DNA of 64,000 nt from Pirellulales bacterium (lineage in GTDB: Bacteria; Planctomycetota; Planctomycetia; Pirellulales; Thermoguttaceae), in assembly GCA_016935315.1 (NCBI GenBank), contig JAFGRD010000150.1, positions 23,444 through 87,443 of the forward strand, in the 5' to 3' direction. Below the pieces are notes generated by a model that saw only the letters and a list, made by a program, of their open reading frames with translations, did no database searches and was not told the DNA's origin. This document shows positions 1 through 8,813 of this stretch, piece after piece (position 1 is the stretch's first letter; the number at the start of each line of letters is the position of its first letter). The translations under genes were made by a program, and so were the position numbers.

Positions 1-988
1 TACCGGCTTCAGCGGGGCCACGGTGGCCGAAAACTTGCCTGCGGCGCTGGCCATCTTCGCCGATCTGTTGCGGCGCCCCCACTTGCCGGCCGATCAGGTG
101 GAGGCGGGACGGTTGGTGATGTTTCACGAGTTGCGGGCGGTCGAAGACGAGCCCACACAGAAGGTGATGATCGAGTTGCGCCGTCGCCACTACCCCGAGC
201 CTTGGGGCCGGCCCTCGCAAGGCGAGCAACAGGCCCTGGAGACGATCGCGATCGACGATATCCGGGGCCATGTCCAACGCTGCTACCACCCCAACGGGGC
301 CATCGTGGGTGTGGCGGGACGCTTCGAATTCGAGCGGCTGAAGGACTGCATCGGCGAGTTGTTCGGCGATTGGCGACCCTGCGACGTGGCCCCGATCAGG
401 GAGCGGGCCCCCGACTGCCGATACGAGCACCTGGTCTACGACTCGAATCAGACCCAAATCGGCATCGCCTATGCCTGCGTGCCCTACCGCGATCCCGACT
501 ACTTGAAAGCCTGGGGGGCCGTGGGCGTGCTCAGCGGCGGCTCCAGCTCCCGGCTGTTCACCGAGGTCCGCGAACGCCGCGGCCTTTGCTACGCCGTTCA
601 TGCCACCTGCCACACGTTGCGCGATCGCGGCGGTGTGTTCTGCTACGCGGGCACCAGCGCCGACCGGGCCCAAGAGACGCTGGACGTGACCCTTGCCGAG
701 CTGAACCGGTTGGCCGCGGGCATCGAAGATCACGAACTTCAGCGTCTGAAGGCCCGCATCAAAAGCGCCTTGATCATGCAGCAGGAATCGAGTTCCGCCC
801 GCAGCTCCGCCCTGGCTCGCGACTGGTATCACCTGGGGCGCGCCCGGACCCTCGACGAGGTAAGCAGCCTGATCGATGCGCTGACGTGCGAGAGTATCAA
901 CGCCTATTTGGCCGAGCGTCCGCCGGGCGATTTCACGTTCGTCACGCTCGGCCGCCGAGAGTTGGAGGTGCCCGTTGGAGTTTCGTAG
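1..988 (+). CDS. M16 (pitrilysin-type) peptidase subunit, 5' partial
   Basis: The frame is open from base 2, so the N-terminus with any HxxEH zinc motif lies outside the window. The visible part contains the end of the first M16 domain, with the Glu of the third zinc-ligand position in a VMFHEL context. It also has the second M16 domain with the SSSRLF and RRGLCYAV signature that forms the substrate-binding R/Y pair in this family. M16 enzymes degrade peptides or process precursors, often as a heterodimer of one metal-bearing and one R/Y-bearing subunit. The stop codon overlaps the next M16 gene by 14 bases, so the two are almost certainly cotranslated. I cannot tell whether this subunit is itself catalytic. 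Confidence 0.9.
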   Translation, partial: TGFSGATVAENLPAALAIFADLLRRPHLPADQVEAGRLVMFHELRAVEDEPTQKVMIELRRRHYPEPWGRPSQGEQQALETIAIDDIRGHVQRCYHPNGAIVGVAGRFEFERLKDCIGELFGDWRPCDVAPIRERAPDCRYEHLVYDSNQTQIGIAYACVPYRDPDYLKAWGAVGVLSGGSSSRLFTEVRERRGLCYAVHATCHTLRDRGGVFCYAGTSADRAQETLDVTLAELNRLAAGIEDHELQRLKARIKSALIMQQESSSARSSALARDWYHLGRARTLDEVSSLIDALTCESINAYLAERPPGDFTFVTLGRRELEVPVGVS

Positions 989-2213
989 CCACACGCTGCC
1001 GAACGGCCTGGAGATCGTTGCCGAGTGCAACGGCGAGGCCCATTCAACGGCCCTGGGATTCTTCGTGAAAACCGGCTCGCGCGACGAGAACGACGCGACC
1101 GCCGGGGTGAGCCATTTCCTCGAGCACATGACGTTCAAGGGCACACCCACCCGTTCGGCCGACGACGTGAACCGCGAGTTCGACGAGATGGGAGCGCACT
1201 ACAACGCGTTCACCAACGAGGAGAATACGGTCTACTACGCGGCCGTGTTGCCGGAGTTCCAGGACCACGCGGTGGAACTGCTGGCCGACATTCTCCGCCC
1301 TTCGTTGCGGGACGACGACTTCGACATGGAGAAGCAGGTCATCATCGAAGAGATCCACATGTACGACGACCAACCGCCGTTCGGGGCCGACGAGAAGTGT
1401 CGGGCGGCCTATTTCGGCTCGCACCCGCTGGGCCGCAGCGTGCTGGGCACCGTACAGAGCATCACCGAACTGTCCGTCGAGGCCATGCGCGACTACTTTG
1501 CCCGCCGCTATAGTCCCGGAAACGTCGCCTTGGCGGCGAGCGGGCGTGTCGATTTCGACGGGCTGGTGGCCGCGGCCCGGCGCTATTGCGGCCGGTGGCA
1601 GCCCTGCGCCGACTCGCGTCGCATCGAACCCGCCGCGCCCCAGGCAGTGTTCCAGGCAATCCACAAGGAGATCGCCACGCAGGAGTACGCCCTGGAACTG
1701 GCCGAAGGGCCGGCCGCCGGCGACGACGACCGCTATGCCGCCAAACTGCTGGCTACGGTGCTCGGCGACGACTCGGGCAGCCGGCTTTACTGGGAACTCG
1801 TTGACCCGGGATGGGCCGAACAGGTCAGCCTGAACCACTGCGAATACGAGGGGGCCGGGCTGATGATGACCTACGTGAGCTGCGATCCCGAACAAATCGC
1901 CGAAAACCTCCAGCGAATCCTCGACGTCTATCGCCGGGCCGAGGCCGAGGGAATCACCGCCGCCGAGCTGAAAACGGCCAAAAGCAAAATCCGCTCCCGC
2001 ATCGTGCTCTCCAGCGAGCGCCCCCGCGGACGGCTATTCACCGTCGGGGCCGACTGGATCTATCGCCGCGAATACCGCAGCGTCGAGGAGGACCTGGAGA
2101 AGGTCGCCGACGTCACGCTCGACGACGTCACGGCCGTGTTGTCCAAGTACCCGCTCCGCCGCAGCACGACGCTGGCGATCGGCCCGCTGGCCGACGTGTG
2201 CCCGCCGCGGTGA
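975..2213 (+). CDS. M16 zinc peptidase, catalytic subunit
   Basis: This 412-residue protein carries the inverted zinc motif HFLEH at residues 47-51. The third ligand Glu126 (VIIEEI) follows 75 residues after the last His, which is the normal spacing for M16. The C-terminal domain keeps SGSRLYWEL but lacks the following R-x-x-G-L-x-Y signature, which its upstream partner has. The pair therefore looks like a split M16 heterodimer, with the metal site here and the substrate-binding R/Y site in the partner. The start is TTG at 975, preceded by GGAGG about seven bases upstream and overlapping the end of the upstream gene. No signal peptide is evident, so a cytoplasmic location is likely. Confidence 0.92.
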   Translation: MEFRSHTLPNGLEIVAECNGEAHSTALGFFVKTGSRDENDATAGVSHFLEHMTFKGTPTRSADDVNREFDEMGAHYNAFTNEENTVYYAAVLPEFQDHAVELLADILRPSLRDDDFDMEKQVIIEEIHMYDDQPPFGADEKCRAAYFGSHPLGRSVLGTVQSITELSVEAMRDYFARRYSPGNVALAASGRVDFDGLVAAARRYCGRWQPCADSRRIEPAAPQAVFQAIHKEIATQEYALELAEGPAAGDDDRYAAKLLATVLGDDSGSRLYWELVDPGWAEQVSLNHCEYEGAGLMMTYVSCDPEQIAENLQRILDVYRRAEAEGITAAELKTAKSKIRSRIVLSSERPRGRLFTVGADWIYRREYRSVEEDLEKVADVTLDDVTAVLSKYPLRRSTTLAIGPLADVCPPR

Positions 2214-2237
2214 CGTGGCGGTGACGCGGCGGTCGCG

Positions 2238-2912
2238 TCACTGCGTGAGATCCTTGACCGAGAGGCCGTCGAAAGACGTCACGGCATCGGCCTTGGTCCA
2301 GAGCCCCACCTTGCCCGCCTCGCGGAACGTCGCGTCCGACGCCTCCAAGAGCAACTTGCCGTGGAGATAGCAGCGGATGCGGTCTCCGCGCTGCACGATG
2401 CGAATCGTGTGCCACGCGCCGGTCAACGGCGCGGGCTTGCCCGCGTCGTCCTTCGCCTCCACGTCGGCCGAGGCGAGCTGAGTCCGTTTTCCGTCGACGA
2501 CTTTGTAGACGCGGTAGTTGTTTTCCAGCGGGTTCATCCGCGCGATGTAGTAGTTGTCCTTGTCGCGCAGCCGCCAGACGGGCCCGCCGCCCTGGTCGAT
2601 CTTCCCCCGGACCGCCTTCATCGCGACGCGGAGATCCAGATCGCGATAGCTGGTTTCCTCGGCGATGCAGAGGTTGAACAACGGCCGCGGGCCCTCCGAG
2701 GAAGTCTGGGCCAGCACCTTGGGCCCGGCGGGCGCTGCGGCGTCTGTCTCCACACTCCACACGCTGCCCGCCCCTTCGCCCGTCGTGGCGGCCTTCCAGC
2801 CCGACGGCAGCTTGCCGGCCGCGGCGTCTTCGAAGTCCCAATGCTGCACCCCGACCGCACCCGCGGCGAGAATCACGCTGAGCGCCCCACTCCAAACTCC
2901 CAACGTCCGCAT
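2238..2912 (-). CDS. Secreted LamG/DUF1080-like domain protein
   Basis: The protein has 224 residues. The N-terminus MRTLGVWSGALSVILAAGAVG looks like a Sec signal peptide. The rest resembles the concanavalin-like beta-sandwich of DUF1080 (3-keto-disaccharide hydrolase-like) and LamG proteins. Typical features are the opening WDFEDAAAGKLPSGW, a central RDKDNYYIARMNPLENNYRVY and a late GKVGLWTKADAVTSFDGL. The family binds or cleaves sugars outside the cytoplasm; no function is assigned here. GAGGAGG lies seven bases before the ATG, which supports the start. It converges on the M16 pair with a 24-base gap. The same fold appears as an insert in the GH51 enzyme at 56067. Confidence 0.8.
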   Translation of the reverse strand: MRTLGVWSGALSVILAAGAVGVQHWDFEDAAAGKLPSGWKAATTGEGAGSVWSVETDAAAPAGPKVLAQTSSEGPRPLFNLCIAEETSYRDLDLRVAMKAVRGKIDQGGGPVWRLRDKDNYYIARMNPLENNYRVYKVVDGKRTQLASADVEAKDDAGKPAPLTGAWHTIRIVQRGDRIRCYLHGKLLLEASDATFREAGKVGLWTKADAVTSFDGLSVKDLTQ

Positions 2913-2981
2913 GGCAGGTCCTCCTCGTTAAGTCTTCTGCTGTAAGTGTTGCGTGCCGTGCACGCGTTCCTGAAGGTCGAT

Positions 2982-3332
2982 CTAAGGACTCGCTCCACCC
3001 GCCGGCTCGATCCGCTCGTAGTACCCCAGCAAGGCCCCGTTGCGGTCGCGCACGGCCACCACGGACACCCGCTCGTTCTCGTCGTTGATTTTGACAAAGA
3101 ACTCGTGCTCGCCGGCTTCGAGGCGGCCGTACTGCCGGAGAATCGCCTCCCGCGACTCCGGCTTGTGACAGTCGAACAACGAGCTGCCGACCAGGTCGGA
3201 GAGGCCCCGCTGCCGATAGTATCGTTGCTCGGCCGCCCGGTTAAGATACCGAATCACGTGATCGGTATCAACGAAAACCACCGGATGCCTAACCGTATCG
3301 AGAATCGCACGCAGCGTTGCCTCGGAAACCAC
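2982..3332 (-). CDS. Single PAS-domain sensor protein
   Basis: The protein is 116 residues and consists almost entirely of one PAS fold. It begins with LRAILDTVRHPVVFVDTDHVIRYLN, a PAS core opening, and ends with a strand pair VVAVRDRNGALLGYYERI. There is no kinase, GGDEF or HTH output domain, so it either binds a small ligand alone or signals to a partner. I chose GTG at 3332 because AGGAGG lies seven bases upstream. An upstream in-frame GTG at 3404 would add 24 residues of unlikely sequence. It sits between the secreted LamG-like gene and rmuC on the same strand; a functional link is not obvious. Confidence 0.8.
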   Translation of the reverse strand: MVSEATLRAILDTVRHPVVFVDTDHVIRYLNRAAEQRYYRQRGLSDLVGSSLFDCHKPESREAILRQYGRLEAGEHEFFVKINDENERVSVVAVRDRNGALLGYYERIEPAGGASP

Positions 3333-3414
3333 CCCGTCGCCTCCTACCTCACGATGAAACACGGCCGCTCGATAATAGTCGGGCGCCGGTCCCCAACGAC
3401 GCACCCGGCGGCGA

Positions 3415-4866
3415 TCATTCGCCGCCCGGCGGCTTCTGCTCGAAATCGGTTTGCCTTACCATCTCCGGCGCCTGCAACATCCGCGGCGACGTCTCGACCG
3501 GAGCGACCTGCTCGATCTCGGCGTCGGCCCCAGTGGTGCCCAGGTCGCGGAACTTCCGGGCGGTGACCAGCACGCGAGACTCCAGCGATCGCACGGCCCG
3601 ATTATAGGCGCCGGTCGCCGCATCGAGCCCTTTGCCCACCTTGCGAAAGTAGTCGCCCATCGTGGCCAGTCGGCCGTAAAGCTCTTTGCCCAGGTTGCTG
3701 ATCTCCCGGGCGTTCTCGGCCAACGCCTCCTGACGCCATCCATAGGCGACCGCTCGCAACAGCGAGATCAGCGTCGTCGGCGAGGCGACGATCACCCGCT
3801 CCTCCACGCCGAATTCGATCAACGCCGGATCGTGCTCCAGGGCGGCGCTGAAGAAAACCTCGCCGGGCAGAAACAGGACCACGAACTCGGGGGTCTGGTC
3901 GAACTGCTCGAAATACGACTTGCGGCCCAGCGCCGTGATATGGCTGCGGACCTGCCGGGCATGGTCTTTGAGCTTGGCGGTCCGGGTTTCTTCGTCGGGG
4001 GCCTCAACCGCTTCGAGGTAGGCCGCCAGCGGCGCCTTGGAATCGACGACGATGGTCTTCCGGGCGGGCAGGCGCACCAGCAGGTCGGGCCGCAGCCGGC
4101 CGTCCTCGGTGTCGGTGCTCTGCTGCTGGAAAAAATCGCAGTATTCGAGCATCCCGGCCATTTCGACGACACGCTTGAGTTGGATTTCTCCCCAACGCCC
4201 GCGCACCTGCGGCCGGCGCAACGCCTTGACCAGATTGGATGTCTCCGAGTGAAGCTCCTTTTGGCTTTGCAGCAGGGAGCCAACCTGTTCGCGAAGCCCC
4301 TGATAGGCCCCCGCCCGGGCCTTCTCGATCTCCTGGATCTTCGCGTCCACCTTCTCCAGCGACTCGCGGACCGGCTTGACCAGCTCGCCGATGGCCTGCT
4401 GCCGCTTGTCGAGATCGCCCTTGGCCGTCTCCTGGAACTTTTCCAGCGTGGCCTTGGCCAATTCGAGAAACGACTGGTTGTTGCTCTTCAGCGCATCACC
4501 TGCCAGGGCCTTGAAGGCGTCGGACAGCTTGCGCTGGGCCTCGTTGACCACGGCCAGTTTCTCCTCGGCCTGTTTGCGCTCTTGCTCGAGCGTGGTGGCA
4601 AGCTGGGCCGCCTTCTCGCGCAGCGCGGTGTGGACGTCCTGGTGGCGCCGGACTTCCTCCTGCAACTGCCGTACGGTGGCGTTGAGTTCGTCGATGGTCT
4701 GCATGCGGGCGTCAAGCCGTTCGGCCAGGGCCACGCGCTGCGATTCGGTCTCGGACTTGCCCCGGTCGTACGCGTGCTGGACCTTCGCCCGCAGCAGCAG
4801 CCAAAGCGAGCCGCCGCCGATGGTCAAACCGATGAAAAAGAACACGACCGGGAGAATGTACTGCAT
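3415..4866 (-). CDS. rmuC: DNA recombination protein RmuC
   Basis: The protein has 483 residues. A membrane anchor at about residues 4-25 ([20 protein letters not shown]) is followed by a long charged coiled coil to about residue 180. The RmuC nuclease-like domain comes next and includes [18 protein letters not shown], a [14 protein letters not shown] motif and [12 protein letters not shown]. RmuC limits recombination between short inverted repeats in E. coli; its biochemical activity is presumed from its restriction-enzyme-like fold. The ATG at 4866 has a purine-rich AAGGAAG about ten bases upstream. The frame stays open beyond 4866 to 6810, but that part is only antisense of the next gene. 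It is divergent from the oxidoreductase gene, with a 189-base shared promoter region. Confidence 0.93.
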   Translation of the reverse strand: MQYILPVVFFFIGLTIGGGSLWLLLRAKVQHAYDRGKSETESQRVALAERLDARMQTIDELNATVRQLQEEVRRHQDVHTALREKAAQLATTLEQERKQAEEKLAVVNEAQRKLSDAFKALAGDALKSNNQSFLELAKATLEKFQETAKGDLDKRQQAIGELVKPVRESLEKVDAKIQEIEKARAGAYQGLREQVGSLLQSQKELHSETSNLVKALRRPQVRGRWGEIQLKRVVEMAGMLEYCDFFQQQSTDTEDGRLRPDLLVRLPARKTIVVDSKAPLAAYLEAVEAPDEETRTAKLKDHARQVRSHITALGRKSYFEQFDQTPEFVVLFLPGEVFFSAALEHDPALIEFGVEERVIVASPTTLISLLRAVAYGWRQEALAENAREISNLGKELYGRLATMGDYFRKVGKGLDAATGAYNRAVRSLESRVLVTARKFRDLGTTGADAEIEQVAPVETSPRMLQAPEMVRQTDFEQKPPGGE

Positions 4867-5055
4867 GGCAGGGGCTTCCTTTTCCAGACGCGACGGCCTT
4901 CTGTTCGCAGTATACGGAAGCACTCCGGTTCCATCCACCCGCTCGAATCGACCGGATTGGGCCAGCCGGGTTGACAAACGACCGCGACAAGCCGTAGGCT
5001 GGCGGCCGGCGTTTCGCCAGATCGTAACCGCGACCCTGCCAGGAGGTGTACGACC

Positions 5056-6795
5056 ATGGCCGTGATTTATCGAGTGAACATGACGGATTTGTCGGTCCGC
5101 TCCGAGGCCCCCGGTCCGGGCTATCTGGAAACCGGTGGCCGGGGGCTGACCTCCGCACTGATTGCCGCCGAAGTCCGTCCCACCTGCCACCCCCTTTCGC
5201 CGGAGAACAAGCTGGTCATTGCCCCGGGTGTTCTGACGGGCACGGGCGCCCCTTGTTCCGGTCGGTTGTCCGTGGGGGCGAAGAGCCCGCTGACCGGCAC
5301 CATCAAGGAAAGCAACTCCGGCGGCATGGGCGCCATCGCGATGGCGACGCTCGGCATCCGGGCGATCATCCTGGAAGGCAAGCCGGCCGACCGCGGGCTC
5401 TATCGGCTGATCGTCAACACCGAAGGGATCCAGATCGAGCCGGCCGACGAGTTGGCCGGCCTGGGTAACTACGAAACGGTGGGCAGACAGTACGAGGAGT
5501 TTGGCGACAAGGTCTCCTGTCTGAGCATCGGTCAGGCGGGTGAGATGGGCGCCGCGGCCGCCAGCATCGCGGTGACCGACGTCGAAGGCCGCCCCACCCG
5601 GCATTGCGGACGCGGTGGTTTGGGGGCCGTGATGGGTTCCAAGGGCGTCAAGGTGATCGTCATCGATCCCCGCGGCGGCCATCGCCCCAAGCCGGCCGAC
5701 GTCGAGGCCTTCAAGCGGGGCGCCCAGAAATTCCAGGAGATCCTCAAAGGCCATCCGCTGACCGGCGAGGGCTTGCCCACCTACGGCACCAACGCCTTGG
5801 CCAACGTCATCAACCAGGCGGGCGCCTATCCCACTCGCAATTTCAGCCAGGGCCAGTTCGAAGGGACCGAGGCAATCAGCGGCGAACACCAGCACGACGT
5901 GATCCTCGAGCGGGGCGGCGAGATTGCTCACGCCTGTCACCGCGGCTGCACGATCAAATGCTCGCGGATCTACGTCGATGAGAACGGCCAGTACGTTACG
6001 AAGGGCCCCGAGTACGAGACGATTTGGGCCCACGGCGCCGATTGCGGTATCGACGACCTCGACGCCATCGCCCGGATGGACCGTCTGGACGACGACTTCG
6101 GGCTCGACACGATCGAAACGGGGGCCACCATCGGCGTGGCCATGGAAGCCGGGATCATCCCGTTCGGCGACGCCGAGGGGGCGATCGGGTTGCTGGAGGA
6201 AGTGGGGCGGGGAACGCCGCTGGGCCGACTGGTCGCCTCGGGGGCCGAAGTGCTTGGCAAGGCCTACGGCGTCTCGCGGATCCCGACCGTCAAGGGACAG
6301 TCGATGCCCGCCTACGACCCCCGCGCCGTTCAGGGAATCGGCGTGACCTACGCCACGTCGACGATGGGGGCCGATCATACGGCCGGCTACTCCATCGCGG
6401 CCAACGTTCTGGGCGTTGGCGGCACCGTCGATCCGCTGAAACCGGAGGGCCAGGTCGAACTTAGCCGGAACCTGCAAATCGCCACCGCTTCGATCGACGC
6501 CTCGGGGCTCTGCCTGTTCGTGGCCTTCGCCGTGCTCGACAAGCCGGAGGCGATGGACGCGATTTGCGACATGTTTTCCGGACTGCTGGGCCGGGAGTTC
6601 ACGGCCGACGACTACCTGGCCCTCGGCAAGGCAACCCTTGCCCGGGAACGCGAATTCAACCGGGCCGCCGGCTTCACGGCGGCCGACGACCGCCTGCCCG
6701 ATTTCTTCAAGACCGAGAAGCTTGCTCCCCACGGCGCCACCTTCACCGTGTCGGACGAGGAACTCGACACGGTCTACAACTTCGTGGGAGAATAG
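5056..6795 (+). CDS. Tungsten-type aldehyde:ferredoxin oxidoreductase
   Basis: This 579-residue protein matches the AOR family along its whole length. The N-terminal domain has [13 protein letters not shown] and [16 protein letters not shown] cysteine cluster C294-x3-C298-x3-C302 and a distant C486 would bind a 4Fe-4S cluster. Family members oxidise aldehydes to acids at a tungstopterin site and pass electrons to ferredoxin in the cytoplasm. The usual spacing in characterised AORs is CX2CX3C, so the first gap is one residue longer here. AGGAGG lies nine bases before the ATG. A MoaD/ThiS gene lies downstream, consistent with a pterin cofactor. The aldehyde substrate cannot be read from the sequence. 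Confidence 0.92.
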   Translation: MAVIYRVNMTDLSVRSEAPGPGYLETGGRGLTSALIAAEVRPTCHPLSPENKLVIAPGVLTGTGAPCSGRLSVGAKSPLTGTIKESNSGGMGAIAMATLGIRAIILEGKPADRGLYRLIVNTEGIQIEPADELAGLGNYETVGRQYEEFGDKVSCLSIGQAGEMGAAAASIAVTDVEGRPTRHCGRGGLGAVMGSKGVKVIVIDPRGGHRPKPADVEAFKRGAQKFQEILKGHPLTGEGLPTYGTNALANVINQAGAYPTRNFSQGQFEGTEAISGEHQHDVILERGGEIAHACHRGCTIKCSRIYVDENGQYVTKGPEYETIWAHGADCGIDDLDAIARMDRLDDDFGLDTIETGATIGVAMEAGIIPFGDAEGAIGLLEEVGRGTPLGRLVASGAEVLGKAYGVSRIPTVKGQSMPAYDPRAVQGIGVTYATSTMGADHTAGYSIAANVLGVGGTVDPLKPEGQVELSRNLQIATASIDASGLCLFVAFAVLDKPEAMDAICDMFSGLLGREFTADDYLALGKATLAREREFNRAAGFTAADDRLPDFFKTEKLAPHGATFTVSDEELDTVYNFVGE

Positions 6796-6846
6796 CCACC
6801 ACAAGAACACGCCCTTGCGGCCTCACGCACCGGGAGGATCCCCCAA

Positions 6847-8289
6847 ATGTGCTGCTTCGTCTCGCTGGTCGTTCTGTGTTGCACTGCCGTGCCCGCCGAG
6901 GCCGCCAACGTTGAAACCGGCTCGCGAAGGCGGGCCGCCGAGGCGCTGCACAACGCCACGGTGTTCTTCCGCGACCAGGTCGCCACCGAGGGCGGCTACC
7001 TCTGGCGATACAGTGAGGATCTGGCCACCCGCGAAGGCGAAGGCCGGGCCTCCAAGACCACAGTCTGGGTGCAGCCGCCCGGCACGCCCTCGGTGGGAAT
7101 CGCGCTGCTGGGCGCCTATCACGCAACCGGCGACGACGATTATCTGGACGCCGCCCGGCAGGCGGGCTACTGCCTGGTGCGGGGGCAACTGCGCAGCGGC
7201 GGCTGGGACTACCGGATCGAGTTCGATCTCGCACAGCGGAAGCGATACGCCTATCGCGTCGACGCGCCGGCGGAAGGTCGGCAGCAGCGTAACACGACGA
7301 CCCTGGACGACAACACGACGCAGGCGGCCCTGCGGCTGTTGATGCGATTGGACGAGACCCTGCGGTTCGAAGATCCCAAGATCCACGACGCGGCCGCCTA
7401 CGGCCTGGAGCGATTGCTTGCGGCTGCGTATCCCAACGGCGCCTGGCCCCAGCGGTTCGAACACCCGCCGGACGCCGCCCGGTTCCCCGTCAAGAAGGCC
7501 AGCTATCCGCCGTCGTGGTCGCGGACTTTTCCGGGCACGAGCTACTCGCACGACTATACGTTCAACGACAACGCCATCGGCGACGTGATCGACGTGTTGT
7601 TCGAGGCGTCGCGAGTTTACGGCCAGGCGCAATACGCGGAGGCGGCCCGACGGGCAGGCGACTTCATCCTGCTGGCCCAGATGCCCGAGCCGCAGCCCGG
7701 CTGGGCACAGCAATACGACGCCGACATGCACCCGGTCTGGGCGCGGAAGTTCGAGCCTCCGGCGATCACCGGCGGCGAGTCGCAGGGCGTGATGCGAACC
7801 TTGCTGCAGCTCTACCGCCAGACCGGCGACAAGAAGTACCTCGAGCCAATCCCGTCGGCCGTGGCGTACTTCCGCCGCTCGCAACGGCCCGACGGCCGGC
7901 TGGCGCGATTCTACGAGTTGCAGACGAACAAACCGTTGTACTTCACAATCGACTACAAGCTGACCTACAGCGACGCCGACATGCCCACCCATTATGCGTT
8001 CGTCGTCTCCAACGGCATCGACGGCATCGAGCGGGCGTATCGGCAAGTCCTGAAACTCGATCCGCGGCAGCTACGCCCCGCCCCGTCGAACGCGCCCCGC
8101 AAGACGTCGCCCGGTATGATTGCCCAGGTCGAAGAGGTGATTGCCTCCCTGGACGATCGAGGTCGTTGGGTCGAGGAAGGACGGCTGAAATACCACGGCG
8201 CCGACGATCCGACACGGCGAGTGGTCGACTGTCGCACGTTCATTCAGAACGTGACAATCCTGAGCAGGTATCTGGCAGCGGTCGACTGA
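6847..8289 (+). CDS. Secreted PL10-like pectate lyase
   Basis: The protein has 480 residues. The N-terminus MCCFVSLVVLCCTAVPAEA looks like a signal peptide. The rest is an alpha-toroid protein of the pectic acid lyase (PL10) type. It contains NTTTLDDNTTQAALRLL, then YPNGAWPQRF, and then HDYTFNDNAIGDVIDVL. Near the end is GWAQQYDADMHPVWARKFEP followed by GGESQGVMRTL. These blocks match the conserved order in the family, which cleaves polygalacturonate by beta-elimination outside the cytoplasm. Many planctomycete members are uncharacterised and could act on another uronate polymer. GGGAGG precedes the start. The gene follows the oxidoreductase by 51 bases and is likely cotranscribed with it. 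Confidence 0.82.
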   Translation: MCCFVSLVVLCCTAVPAEAANVETGSRRRAAEALHNATVFFRDQVATEGGYLWRYSEDLATREGEGRASKTTVWVQPPGTPSVGIALLGAYHATGDDDYLDAARQAGYCLVRGQLRSGGWDYRIEFDLAQRKRYAYRVDAPAEGRQQRNTTTLDDNTTQAALRLLMRLDETLRFEDPKIHDAAAYGLERLLAAAYPNGAWPQRFEHPPDAARFPVKKASYPPSWSRTFPGTSYSHDYTFNDNAIGDVIDVLFEASRVYGQAQYAEAARRAGDFILLAQMPEPQPGWAQQYDADMHPVWARKFEPPAITGGESQGVMRTLLQLYRQTGDKKYLEPIPSAVAYFRRSQRPDGRLARFYELQTNKPLYFTIDYKLTYSDADMPTHYAFVVSNGIDGIERAYRQVLKLDPRQLRPAPSNAPRKTSPGMIAQVEEVIASLDDRGRWVEEGRLKYHGADDPTRRVVDCRTFIQNVTILSRYLAAVD

Positions 8290-8341
8290 CGGTCTGGCGA
8301 CGGCGTCAACAGCCGCGTCTTCGGACCGGTTGGATGCAAGC

Positions 8342-8575
8342 ATGCCCCGAGTCCAAGTCAACTTGTACGCCACGCTTCGACGATACGTCGGCGGCGCGCC
8401 GTCGGTTGAAGTGGAGATTGACCCCGGGCGGACTATCGAAGCCGTGCTCGCCGGCCTTGGCGTGCCGACCGATCAGACCCGGATCCTCTTCCTCAACAAC
8501 CGCGCCGCCAATCTCTCCGACACGTTAAAGGACGGCGATCAGCTCGGCGTCTTTCCCGCCCTCGGCGGCGGATAG
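8342..8575 (+). CDS. MoaD/ThiS family sulfur-carrier protein
   Basis: This 77-residue ubiquitin-like protein begins MPRVQVNLYATLRRYVGG and ends in FPALGGG with the terminal Gly-Gly needed for thiocarboxylation. A FLNNRAANLSDTLKDGDQLGVFP block matches the MoaD beta-grasp. The role would be to carry sulfur for molybdopterin or tungstopterin (or thiamin) synthesis. Small MoaD-like genes often sit beside AOR-type oxidoreductases, and here it is two genes downstream of one, so tungstopterin supply is the more likely job. The ATG at 8342 is preferred over an in-frame TTG at 8330. Confidence 0.85.
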   Translation: MPRVQVNLYATLRRYVGGAPSVEVEIDPGRTIEAVLAGLGVPTDQTRILFLNNRAANLSDTLKDGDQLGVFPALGGG

Positions 8576-8813
8576 ATGGTAGCCCGTTGTTACGAACTCG
8601 TTACGTTCCTCGTCCGGAATTCCCGCTAGAATAGGCCAGTGGAGTGTCGGACGGGGCCGCTGCGGGCTCGGATGGTCCGCGTGGACGGCTGCTGCCGCCC
8701 GTCGGCCGACTTTGGGAACTTTTGCGGCGTTGGGCGAGTCTAATCATCGCCGTATGCCCTATCGCTGCGGGCTTGGCAGCCCGAGGAAGTCAATAACCCC
8801 GAGGAGCAAGACC

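Noticed and set aside
4867..6810. Upstream half of a long minus-strand frame joined to rmuC
   Set aside because: It is antisense to the aldehyde oxidoreductase. RmuC has its own ATG, ribosome-binding site and membrane anchor at 4866.
8760..8800. Fourth copy of the dispersed repeat
   Set aside because: Only the end-like AAGTCAATAACC is shared. The core CCCGTTGGTCGCCC and the left end are missing.
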